From Ardenticatenaceae bacterium (GTDB lineage Bacteria; Chloroflexota; Anaerolineae; Promineifilales; Promineifilaceae), in the NCBI GenBank assembly GCA_027054335.1, contig JALUPA010000284.1, positions 1 through 32,182 on the forward strand: a stretch of DNA of 32,182 nucleotides. The letters run 5' to 3'. Positions within the stretch are counted from its first letter, which is position 1. Every line of letters starts with the position of its first letter. The notes under the pieces are model-generated. The model was not told the origin of the DNA and did not search any database. It saw nothing but the letters and a program-made list of their open reading frames with translations. The translations under genes were made by a program, and so were the position numbers. Of the stretch, positions 25,562 to 32,182 are shown piece after piece.

Positions 25562-27289
25562 ATGAACAATCGTGAAGTGGCCCATACATTTGTTACTATT
25601 GCAGACATGCTGGCAATCCGGGGAGATAATATCCACCGGGTACTGGCCTACCGCCGCGCGGCCGAAGCCATTCAGGATTTGGGGCAGGACATCAATCAGG
25701 TGTCTGCGGCGGGAAAGCTAACCGACATCCCTGGCATTGGCCAGACGTTGGCCGATAAAATCAATGAGATGCTGACCACCGGCCATCTGGCTTTTTACGA
25801 CAAGCTGGCCCAAGAGATTCCGCCCTCGCTGGTAGAATTGCTGCGGGTGGACGGCATCGGCCCCAAACGCGCCCGGCAGCTTTACGATACGTTGGGTGTG
25901 ACCAATCTGGATGAGTTGGCCCAGGCAGCCCGGGCGGGCAAACTACGCGAACTGCCCAAAATGGGAGCTAAATCGGAAGCCAAGCTGATCAAGGCGATTG
26001 CCGAACTGGAAAAACACGGGGATGAACGAACGCCGTTGGGGACAGCCTGGCCGCTGGCCCACGAAATGTTGACCGCTCTGGCTTCAATCTCTGGTGTGAC
26101 AAAAACGGCCGTAGCCGGTTCTGCCCGCCGCATGAGAGAAACCGTCCACGACATTGACCTACTGATCGCTGCCGATGACGCTGCGCCCGTCATGGACGCC
26201 TTCGTCAATCTGCCCCAGGTAGAATCGGTCAGCGGGCAGGGGCCAACCAAAGCCAGCGTGACGTTGGTGAACGGCTTGCAGGTGGATTTGCGCGTCCTGC
26301 CGGCCGACAGGTGGGGCACGCTCTTGCTCTACTTCACCGGTAGCAAAGCCCACAACGTGCATCTGCGCGAATTGGCTCTGAAACAGGGGTTTAGTCTGAA
26401 CGAATATGGCTTTACCCCGACAGACGGCCGTGCCGAAATCCTCTGCGCCACAGAAGAAGAAGCATACCAAACCTTGGGACTCCCTTACATCCTGCCCACG
26501 CTGCGCGAAGACCGGGGCGAAATTGAAGCCGCTTTGGCTAATAACCTGCCTGACGTGATTCGCATTGAGCAAATCATCAGCGACCTGCATATGCACACCA
26601 CCTGGTCAGATGGTAAACTAAGCGTCCTGGACATGGCGCGGGCGGCCCAAGAACACGGCCGCCAATACATCGCCATCACCGACCATTCCGCCAGCCTGGG
26701 CATTGCTCACGGCCTGACGGTGGAACGGCTGCGCCAACAAGCAGAAGAAATCCACCAAGCCAACGAGAGACTTGGCCCCGACTTCCGCATCCTGCACGGT
26801 ACGGAAGTGGAAATCAAGGCGGATGGAACGCTGGATTACCCGGACGAGGTATTGGCGGAACTGGATTTTGTCATCGCCGCCCTGCACGTCAGCCTGAAAC
26901 AGCCGCGGGAACAGATGACGCAGCGCATCCTGAATGCCATCCATAACCCACACGTGGACATGATTGCCCATCCCACCGGCCGCCTGATCGGAGAACGGCC
27001 GCCGGCCGATCTGGACATGGAGGCCATCCTGCAAGCCGCCGCCCAGACCGGAACTATCCTGGAACTGAACGCCAATCCCCACCGCCTGGACTTGAAAGAT
27101 ATTTACGTGCGTCGGGCAATGGAATTAGGTGTTAAAATAGCTATCAACACCGACGCCCACAATGCTGATCAATTTGACCTGCTGCATTTTGGCGTAGGCA
27201 CGGCGCAACGCGGTTGGGCTACGGCCGTCAACGTCGTCAACACCTGGCCTCTGGCCCAACTATTGGCCTGGTTGCGAGAAAAATCATGA
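25562..27289 (+). CDS. polX: DNA polymerase X with PHP domain
   Basis: A 575-residue PolX repair polymerase with 3'-5' exonuclease. Residues 1-95 form the 8-kDa-like DNA-binding domain with helix-hairpin-helix DIPGIGQTLADKI; a second, VDGIGPKRARQLY, starts near 96. The polymerase palm has GSARR (186-190) and the metal-binding DID (197-199) with a third Asp at 242 (VDLRV). FTGSKAHNVHLRELA and EYGF are family motifs. The C-terminal PHP domain begins SDLHMHTTWSDG at 340 and continues with TDHSASLGIAHG, HGTEVEIKADG, IAHPTGR, ELNANPHRLD and INTDAHN, all metal-ligand motifs intact. Length is standard. It probably fills gaps in base-excision repair. The next gene overlaps by four bases (ATGA). A leaderless transcript is predicted. 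Confidence 0.96.
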   Translation: MNNREVAHTFVTIADMLAIRGDNIHRVLAYRRAAEAIQDLGQDINQVSAAGKLTDIPGIGQTLADKINEMLTTGHLAFYDKLAQEIPPSLVELLRVDGIGPKRARQLYDTLGVTNLDELAQAARAGKLRELPKMGAKSEAKLIKAIAELEKHGDERTPLGTAWPLAHEMLTALASISGVTKTAVAGSARRMRETVHDIDLLIAADDAAPVMDAFVNLPQVESVSGQGPTKASVTLVNGLQVDLRVLPADRWGTLLLYFTGSKAHNVHLRELALKQGFSLNEYGFTPTDGRAEILCATEEEAYQTLGLPYILPTLREDRGEIEAALANNLPDVIRIEQIISDLHMHTTWSDGKLSVLDMARAAQEHGRQYIAITDHSASLGIAHGLTVERLRQQAEEIHQANERLGPDFRILHGTEVEIKADGTLDYPDEVLAELDFVIAALHVSLKQPREQMTQRILNAIHNPHVDMIAHPTGRLIGERPPADLDMEAILQAAAQTGTILELNANPHRLDLKDIYVRRAMELGVKIAINTDAHNADQFDLLHFGVGTAQRGWATAVNVVNTWPLAQLLAWLREKS

Positions 27290-28521
27290 GTCTTGGCACC
27301 ACCAGCGTTTTCCGCAGAGTCTTTGTCGGTCTGGAACCAGATACCCTGGAACAATTGCGCGCCGTGGCGCAACGCCGCACGTATCCGCCCAAAACAGTTT
27401 TGTGCCACGAAGGGGAAACAGAGCGAACTTTTTACGTGGTTGTTGAGGGTCGGGTCATCATCACTCGTTGGCAGGGCGGAGAAGAACAACTGGTCAACAT
27501 GATGGGACCGGGCGGTTACTTTGGCGAGATGGGTTTGATTGATGACCAACCGCGTATAGCGACCGTCACCACCCTCACGCCAACGACCGTTCTGGAGCTA
27601 ACCAAAGAATCCTTCGACGTCATTCTGGAAGACAGCCCCGTATTGGCTCATTCCCTGATGCACAACGTCCTGAAAGTAGCCCGCCGCAACGACAAATGGC
27701 TTATTGATGAACTGCACAACAAAAATAAAGACCTGGAAAAAGCATATCTTGATCTGAAGACGGCCCAGGCCCAACTGGTGGAACAAAAACGGCTGGAAAA
27801 AGAACTGGAACTGGCAGCGGAGGTGCAACGCAGCTTGCTGCCCAAGAATTTACCCCACTACCCCCGCTACAAATTTGCCGCTTATCTAGAACCGGCGCGG
27901 CTGGTGGGGGGCGATTTTTATGACGTGATGGAACTGGATGAGGAACACGTCGGCATTCTCATTGCTGACGTGGCTGACAAAGGGTTCCATGCAGCCTTGT
28001 TCATGGCCGTCACTCGCACGATGTTCTGGCAGGCAGCCCATCTTTCCCGCTCGCCGGCTCAGGTGGCCTTGGCCGTTCACAAAGGCTTGTTCCAGGTAAC
28101 GACGCAGGATGATATTTTTCTGACGGCCTTTTATGGGGTATTACACCGGCCCAGCGGCCGTCTGACGTATGTGCGGGCCGCCCATGACCGGCCTTTGTTG
28201 TACCGGCCGGGAGAAGGGATTGAAGCGTTAACGGGCGACGGCCGTTTCCTGGGCATCATACCCGAGCTGGAACTGGAAGAACACACCATCCAACTGCAAG
28301 CCAATGACCGCCTCATCCTGTTCAGCGACGGCCTGCCGGATGCTTTTAATATGGCAGAAGAGCAGTATGGCAATGAGCGGCTGGTCCAGGCTGTGCAAAG
28401 AGGCGGCCATTTATCCGCAGCCGATCTGGTACGTCATTTGGCAGACGAAGTAGCCCGTTGGCAGCAAGCTGCGCCCGCCTTTGACGATCTCACGTTACTT
28501 GTTTTGGAGGTAAGCGCTTAA
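27286..28521 (+). CDS. Cyclic-nucleotide-binding domain fused to SpoIIE-type Ser/Thr phosphatase
   Basis: A 411-residue signalling protein starting at the ATG in the ATGA overlap with polX. Residues 10-125 are a CRP-type cyclic-nucleotide-binding domain with HEGETERTFYVVVEGRV and the phosphate-binding cassette GGYFGEMGLIDDQPRIATV (76-94). A coiled coil (140-180) links it to a PP2C/SpoIIE phosphatase domain (184-411) with EVQRSLLP, GGDFYDV (208-214), IADVADKGFHAALFMA (226-241) and a closing DDLTLLVL, so the metal-binding aspartates are present. Such proteins dephosphorylate anti-anti-sigma factors or other phosphoproteins in response to a bound ligand. No anti-sigma or STAS partner is seen here. 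Close coupling to polX suggests joint expression, perhaps with stress. Confidence 0.92.
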   Translation: MSLGTTSVFRRVFVGLEPDTLEQLRAVAQRRTYPPKTVLCHEGETERTFYVVVEGRVIITRWQGGEEQLVNMMGPGGYFGEMGLIDDQPRIATVTTLTPTTVLELTKESFDVILEDSPVLAHSLMHNVLKVARRNDKWLIDELHNKNKDLEKAYLDLKTAQAQLVEQKRLEKELELAAEVQRSLLPKNLPHYPRYKFAAYLEPARLVGGDFYDVMELDEEHVGILIADVADKGFHAALFMAVTRTMFWQAAHLSRSPAQVALAVHKGLFQVTTQDDIFLTAFYGVLHRPSGRLTYVRAAHDRPLLYRPGEGIEALTGDGRFLGIIPELELEEHTIQLQANDRLILFSDGLPDAFNMAEEQYGNERLVQAVQRGGHLSAADLVRHLADEVARWQQAAPAFDDLTLLVLEVSA

Positions 28522-28525
28522 CTTC

Positions 28526-29089
28526 ATGGCCCGTTATGAAATTCCCCCCGATCCCCGCGATCCCAACCAGAAACGGCCGCGCCGGATGCGCCGCGACTCG
28601 CCAGACCCCATCCCCTGGAAATATTTGGGGATGGGCCTCGTTGTTACGGTGGTAGGCATTGTGATTGCCCTGGCAATTGTGCGGGCGCTGCTGGCCCGCC
28701 CGCCGCTGGACGTCTCGCCGGTACAGCCAACAATTATTGTGCTGACAGCCCCGCCCAGCCCTATCCCCTCGCCGACGCCCAATGTCGTCACCCCGACGCC
28801 GATCCCCACCTTCACACCAATACCGACGCCGGATACGGCCGTAGCCCCCGAAGAAGTCACCGTCGGTTATTACGCCGTCGTGGCCAACACCGATGGCATC
28901 GGCGTCAGCGTGCGCGGCGGCCCCAGCACCAGTAACACCCTCATCACCGTGGCCGATGAAGGTGCTGTCGTACTGGTTCTGGACGGCCCCGAATCGGCCA
29001 ACACTTTCCTCTGGTGGCAAGTGCGGCTGGAAGACGGTACGGAAGGCTGGGTGGCCGGGCAGTTTCTGGAACCGGCGGCGAAGCCGTAG
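28526..29089 (+). CDS. Membrane-anchored SH3b-domain protein
   Basis: A 187-residue protein. A basic N-terminus (KRPRRMRR) precedes one membrane segment at 34-57, predicting cytoplasmic N-terminus and outside C-terminus. A Pro/Thr linker (58-108) leads to a bacterial SH3 domain at 113-182 with GVSVRGGPSTSNTLI, WWQVRLEDGTEGWVAGQFL, the usual SH3b pattern. Such domains often bind peptidoglycan or envelope peptides. It starts four bases after the phosphatase gene; a GGAGG at 28505-28509 is somewhat far upstream. It is probably the third gene of the polX operon and may be a wall-contacting sensor partner. Confidence 0.85.
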   Translation: MARYEIPPDPRDPNQKRPRRMRRDSPDPIPWKYLGMGLVVTVVGIVIALAIVRALLARPPLDVSPVQPTIIVLTAPPSPIPSPTPNVVTPTPIPTFTPIPTPDTAVAPEEVTVGYYAVVANTDGIGVSVRGGPSTSNTLITVADEGAVVLVLDGPESANTFLWWQVRLEDGTEGWVAGQFLEPAAKP

Positions 29090-29160
29090 GCTAGTTTTCA
29101 TTTGTTATGTATGCTCGTCTGGCCGTTTTCTCCTGGTATCGTAAATTTTGAAATTTTCAG

Positions 29161-29172
29161 TAAAATCACCTT
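29161..29172 (+). promoter_or_regulatory. -10 element predicting a leaderless epimerase mRNA
   Basis: TAAAAT (29161-29166) is followed by exactly six bases (CACCTT) and the ATG of the epimerase gene. No Shine-Dalgarno is present. The -35 region is AT-rich but has no good hexamer. Confidence 0.5.
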
Positions 29173-30099
29173 ATGCGCATGATTATTACCGGCGGTACAG
29201 GACTTATCGGCCGTGAACTATCTCAACTGCTGGCCCAGGCGGGGCACGAAATTATCGTCCTCAGCCGGAACCCGGCGCGGCACAGGCTGCCGGAGGGGAT
29301 ACAGACCGTGCAGTGGGACGGCCGTACCGCCCAAAACTGGCAGCACCTGGCCGACGGCGCACACGCCATCGTCAACCTGGCCGGCGAACCAATTGCCGGC
29401 AGTGGCTTCCCCCCGCCCCGCTGGACAGAAGCCCGCAAGCAGCGCATCCGGCAAAGCCGTCTGGACGCCGGGCAGGCTGTAGTGGAAGCAATTACGGCCG
29501 TATCCCGCAAACCAGCCGTCCTCATCCAGGCGTCCGGCATTGATTATTATGGCAACGTCCCCGGCGACGCGGTGGTAACGGAAGATTGGCCCAAGGGAGA
29601 GGGATTCCTGGCGGACGTGACGGAGCAGTGGGAGGCGTCTACGGCCGTTGTCGAAGAAATGGGGGTGCGCCGGGCTGTCATCCGCACCGGCATTGTGTTA
29701 AGCCCAGCCGGGGGCGCACTGCCGCTGACGGTACGGCCGTTTCGCTTTTTCCTGGGCGGGCCGGTGGGGAACGGCCGTCAATGGTGGCCCTGGATTCATC
29801 ACCACGACGAAGTGCAGGCCATCCAGTTCCTCATCGAGAACGAGGCCGCCAGCGGCGTCTTCAACTTGTGCGCGCCCCATCCTGTCACGAATAAGGAGTT
29901 TGCCCGCGAAATCGGCCGGGTTTTGGGGCGGCCGTCGGCCCTGCCCGCTCCCGCTTTTGCCCTAAAACTGCTTTTGGGTGAGATGGCCGCGCTGCTGCTG
30001 GACGGCCGTCGCGCCCTCCCCCACCGCCTGACCGAACTCGGCTTCACCTTCCAGTTCCCCCAGCTGCACGACGCCCTGGTTGACCTCTTAACCGCCTAA
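29173..30099 (+). CDS. TIGR01777-type (YfcH-like) NAD-dependent epimerase/dehydratase family protein
   Basis: A 308-residue short-chain dehydrogenase-like protein of the extended class. The Rossmann dinucleotide motif TGGTGLIG is at residues 6-13. [34 protein letters not shown] and [14 protein letters not shown] are diagnostic of the YfcH/TIGR01777 group, and the C-terminal DUF1731-like region ends [19 protein letters not shown]. Substrate is unknown in the family; related proteins affect cell division or act as factors in chloroplasts. Five ACGGCCGT copies lie in this gene. Its 3' end overlaps the convergent hepT gene by 12 bases, so the two messages are complementary at their ends. Confidence 0.93.
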   Translation: MRMIITGGTGLIGRELSQLLAQAGHEIIVLSRNPARHRLPEGIQTVQWDGRTAQNWQHLADGAHAIVNLAGEPIAGSGFPPPRWTEARKQRIRQSRLDAGQAVVEAITAVSRKPAVLIQASGIDYYGNVPGDAVVTEDWPKGEGFLADVTEQWEASTAVVEEMGVRRAVIRTGIVLSPAGGALPLTVRPFRFFLGGPVGNGRQWWPWIHHHDEVQAIQFLIENEAASGVFNLCAPHPVTNKEFAREIGRVLGRPSALPAPAFALKLLLGEMAALLLDGRRALPHRLTELGFTFQFPQLHDALVDLLTA

Positions 30100-30546
30100 T
30101 CCTTCTGCAAATTTCTCCAGGGCAATTCGTGTCCGCTCCCAAACAGCCGGTAAAGGCAACACAAGCTCCCGCAATTCTTCCCAACGCAAGAAAAAAGAGT
30201 AAGTGTGACGATAATAATGCCTGAAGGCCAGATAACTTTGAAGTTCGGCGAGTAATATCGAGGACAAAACGGCCGTTCGTTTCTCATTTTCCCGCCCCAT
30301 TTGCTCCAGCAAGTCACGATGCCAGCGATCTCCCCCAGGCAACTCGCCATCAATTTCTTTGGCAATGGTCACGAAAATGCTTTCCAATCCGTTATAAAAA
30401 GAATGCAGCACCGAGGCCAATGCCGTTGTCTGGATCAAGTCTGGCGGCTGGTTTGCCGTCTGAGACAACAAGGGGGCATAAGCCTCAAATAATTGAGTGA
30501 TATATGCAACATCACGCTGTATTCTCAAAGGCAGTGGTTCAAGCAA
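30088..30546 (-). CDS. hepT: HEPN-domain toxin, HepT type
   Basis: A 152-residue, mostly helical HEPN-family protein. The RNase signature R-X4-H-X-Y is complete: R109, H114 and Y116 in RHYYRHTY. In characterised HepT/MntA pairs this protein cleaves RNA, and the antitoxin modifies the Tyr by adding AMP. The N-terminal helices with [23 protein letters not shown] are typical of HepT-like proteins. The start is a TTG at 30546, with GGGGAG about ten bases upstream, inside the 3' end of mntA; the 8-base overlap implies coupled translation. The 3' end overlaps the convergent epimerase gene. Call is by motif and gene pairing; activity is inference. Confidence 0.85.
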   Translation of the reverse strand: MLEPLPLRIQRDVAYITQLFEAYAPLLSQTANQPPDLIQTTALASVLHSFYNGLESIFVTIAKEIDGELPGGDRWHRDLLEQMGRENEKRTAVLSSILLAELQSYLAFRHYYRHTYSFFLRWEELRELVLPLPAVWERTRIALEKFAEGLGG

Positions 30547-30838
30547 GAAGAATCAACTCCCCACTTTCTGACAAACGGCGCACAAACGGGTCTTGATCAT
30601 TGTCCAGATCAATCAGGTCAATATTTGTATCCAATTCCATAAAAAGTCGCCCTAACAACCGAAAAAATTGACCTTGTGGGCATCCTTGCACAGCCAGATC
30701 GAGATCAGAGCGTTCATGTGTCTTGCCCGAAGCGACCGAACCAAACAAAAAAACGCGCGAACATCCCGCTTCCTTCAAAATTCTTACAGCCCGTTGCAAA
30801 TCTTCTTGAGATTCCAAACTCTCAACTGTTGTTGCCAT
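30539..30838 (-). CDS. mntA: MNT-type nucleotidyltransferase antitoxin
   Basis: A 99-residue minimal nucleotidyltransferase. The active-site signature G-S-X10-D-X-D is exact: G33-S34, then D45 and D47 (FGSVASGKTHERSDLDLAV), with a third acidic residue at D74 (NIDLIDL). In known pairs the enzyme AMPylates the Tyr of the HepT motif and so silences the toxin. It is upstream of and overlaps hepT, the common order. The start ATG at 30838 lies six bases after an AATAAT -10 and has no Shine-Dalgarno. It begins 23 bases after the polA stop. Confidence 0.88.
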   Translation of the reverse strand: MATTVESLESQEDLQRAVRILKEAGCSRVFLFGSVASGKTHERSDLDLAVQGCPQGQFFRLLGRLFMELDTNIDLIDLDNDQDPFVRRLSESGELILLA

Positions 30839-30844
30839 AGCCCT

Positions 30845-30873
30845 ATTATTGCAAGTAATCCCTATCCTTTCAA
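30845..30873 (-). promoter_or_regulatory. Promoter of mntA-hepT embedded in the polA 3' end
   Basis: On the minus strand TTGAAA (30873-30868), a 17-base spacer and AATAAT (30850-30845) are followed by exactly six bases and the mntA ATG. The -35 is made of the Leu-Lys codons just before the polA stop. This predicts a leaderless mRNA for the toxin-antitoxin pair. Confidence 0.6.
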
Positions 30874-32182
30874 CTCCAGCCAGTTTCGGCCGATGCTGTC
30901 ATCTACTTTTAGCGGCACGTCCAGCTTGAAGGCGTTGGACATCGTTTCCACCACCAACGGCCGTATCCCCCCCACCTCCTCCTCCGGAACTTCCAGCACC
31001 AGTTCATCATGCACTTGCAACAGCATCTGCGCCCGGTAATCGCGCAGCTTCTCGTGCAGATGCAGCATGGCAATCTTGATAATGTCCGCCGCCGTGCCCT
31101 GGATGGGATGGTTCACCGCTTCCCGCTCCGCCCGCAAATACGCCTGCCGGTTGCTGCCCGTCATCGGCTGCTTGAACACCGGGAAGTAGCGCCGCCGCCC
31201 CAGCAGCGTCTCCACGTACCCCTGCTCCTTCGCCAACCGCTTCGTCTCATCCAGATACCGCTGGATGCCAGGGAAGCGGGCAAAGTATTCCTTGATGTAA
31301 TTCTCCGCCTCCGCCAGCGTCAACTCCGAATCCCGCGCCAGCCGGAAAGCGCCCATGCCGTAAATCAGGCCAAAGTTGACTGCTTTGGCAAAACGGCGCT
31401 GGTTGTACGTCACCTCCTCGACGGGAATGCCATAAACGGCCGCCGCTGTGGCGCTGTGTACGTCCTCCCCCAGCCGGAACGCTTCCAGCAGCGCCTCATC
31501 CTGGCTGACGTGGGCCAGAATACGCAGCTCTACCTGGGAGTAATCCGCCGCCAAAAAGAGATGCCCCGGCTTCGCCACAAAACCGCGCCGGATTTGCTGG
31601 CCTACTTCGCTGCGGATGGGAATGTTTTGCAAATTGGGATTGCTGCTGGCGATGCGCCCGGTGACGGCCCCGGTCTGATTGAAGCTGGTGTGGATACGGC
31701 CGTCCGGCCCCACCATCTGCGGCAAAGCGTCCACGTAAGTACTCTTTAGCTTGCCCAACTCCCGGTACTCGATGATGCGGGCAATCAACCCTGTCTGCGC
31801 TTCCCGTTCCGTCTGTATCATCTCCAGCAGGACGTTGTTCGCCGTGGAAAAATGGCCGCTTTTCGTCTTTTTCAACCCCTCTTTGGGATATCGCAACTTG
31901 TTAAACAGCACGTCGCTCAACTGCTGCGTGGAATTGATGTTGAACGGCTCCCCGGCAATCTCGTGGATTTCCCGCTCCAGCGCCGCCATCCGCGCCGCCA
32001 AATCCTGGGACATCTGGCGGAAGAAGGCCACGTCCACGCCAATCCCGGCCATCTCCATCTCCGCCAGGACGGGGATGAGGGGCAGTTCCAGTTCCAGGAT
32101 GCGCTGCTGATTTTTGGTCTCAATTTCCTTTTGCAAGGGCGGGATGAGGCGCAGGGTTACGTCGGCGTCGGCTGCGCCATAG
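30862..32182 (-). CDS. polA: DNA polymerase I, 3' part (5' end beyond window)
   Basis: The frame is open to the right edge, so the gene continues beyond it; 439 codons are visible. The first residues, YGAADADVTLRL, are exonuclease motif III (Y-X3-D) of the proofreading domain and look intact. The polymerase domain follows: TGRIASSNPNLQNIPIR, motif A DYSQVELR (near 31545), motif B RRFAKAVNFGLIYG (near 31375) and motif C QVHDELV (near 31015). The Phe in NFGLIYG is as in E. coli. It is a family A repair and Okazaki-processing polymerase. Whether an N-terminal 5' nuclease is present cannot be seen. The stop overlaps the promoter of the toxin-antitoxin pair. Confidence 0.97.
   Translation of the reverse strand, partial: YGAADADVTLRLIPPLQKEIETKNQQRILELELPLIPVLAEMEMAGIGVDVAFFRQMSQDLAARMAALEREIHEIAGEPFNINSTQQLSDVLFNKLRYPKEGLKKTKSGHFSTANNVLLEMIQTEREAQTGLIARIIEYRELGKLKSTYVDALPQMVGPDGRIHTSFNQTGAVTGRIASSNPNLQNIPIRSEVGQQIRRGFVAKPGHLFLAADYSQVELRILAHVSQDEALLEAFRLGEDVHSATAAAVYGIPVEEVTYNQRRFAKAVNFGLIYGMGAFRLARDSELTLAEAENYIKEYFARFPGIQRYLDETKRLAKEQGYVETLLGRRRYFPVFKQPMTGSNRQAYLRAEREAVNHPIQGTAADIIKIAMLHLHEKLRDYRAQMLLQVHDELVLEVPEEEVGGIRPLVVETMSNAFKLDVPLKVDDSIGRNWLELKG

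Larger units (their letters stand above)
70..31703. repeat. Dispersed palindromic octamer ACGGCCGT (about 64 copies)
   Basis: By hand I count about 64 ACGGCCGT between 70-77 and 31696-31703, about one per 500 bases, in genes of both strands and in gaps. Base composition alone predicts about one. One-base variants such as GCGGCCGT and CCGGCCGT occur but are far fewer. It falls in all reading frames, giving Thr-Ala-Val, Asp/Asn-Gly-Arg or Arg-Pro. The longest stretches without it are 14918-17113, 18906-21443 and 22171-24290. Confidence 0.9.

Overview
The window looks like chromosome of a Chloroflexota bacterium, most likely an Anaerolineae or Ardenticatenia relative. This rests on gene style only: a monoderm-type Ser/Thr kinase and lipoproteins with long Thr/Pro/Ala linkers, a dipeptide-type binding protein with a PTEAPAE linker, nSTAND ATPases with WD40 and sulfatase-modifying-factor-like sensors, and a GC-rich sequence. 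I see no rRNA, tRNA, CRISPR array, transposase or phage gene. The DNA is dominated by one palindromic octamer, ACGGCCGT, with about 64 copies by hand count where chance would give about one. It resembles in behaviour the HIP1 motif of cyanobacteria.

Layout. Positions 1-2482 (minus) hold an unrecognised protein of more than 820 residues running off the left edge. An rluA-family pseudouridine synthase and a small GIY-YIG protein overlap by 4 bases (2770-4292). A strong sigma70-type promoter (4320-4348) then opens the most interesting locus, 4389-12817: a protein with an N-terminal effector-associated (death-like) domain, then two paralogous membrane-anchored nSTAND ATPases. One carries a formylglycine-generating-enzyme-like domain without the catalytic cysteines. 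The other carries 14 WD40 repeats, enough for two seven-bladed propellers. The first two genes overlap (ATGA). This is a plausible conflict or programmed-death system of the NLR-like type with surface-facing sensors. A covarying palindrome and a nitroreductase remnant follow.

From 13098: a class V aminotransferase-like gene, glnS, a lipoprotein, a pore-loop-like membrane protein, then a minus-strand peptide/nickel ABC import operon (lipoprotein binding protein and two permeases, no ATPases here). The binding protein appears circularly permuted: its C-terminal two thirds precede its N-terminal third. Next come a transmembrane Ser/Thr kinase with an extracellular lectin-like region, and a plus-strand run of polX, a cyclic-nucleotide-binding/SpoIIE phosphatase and an SH3b membrane protein. 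A nucleoside-diphosphate-sugar epimerase-like gene, a HepT/MntA toxin-antitoxin pair, and the 3' part of polA end the window.

Regulation. Three genes (polX, the epimerase, mntA) have a -10-like hexamer exactly six bases before the start codon and no Shine-Dalgarno, which predicts leaderless mRNAs. Others (binding protein, kinase, aminotransferase, membrane protein) have clear Shine-Dalgarno sites. Several different palindromic repeat families sit right at gene ends.
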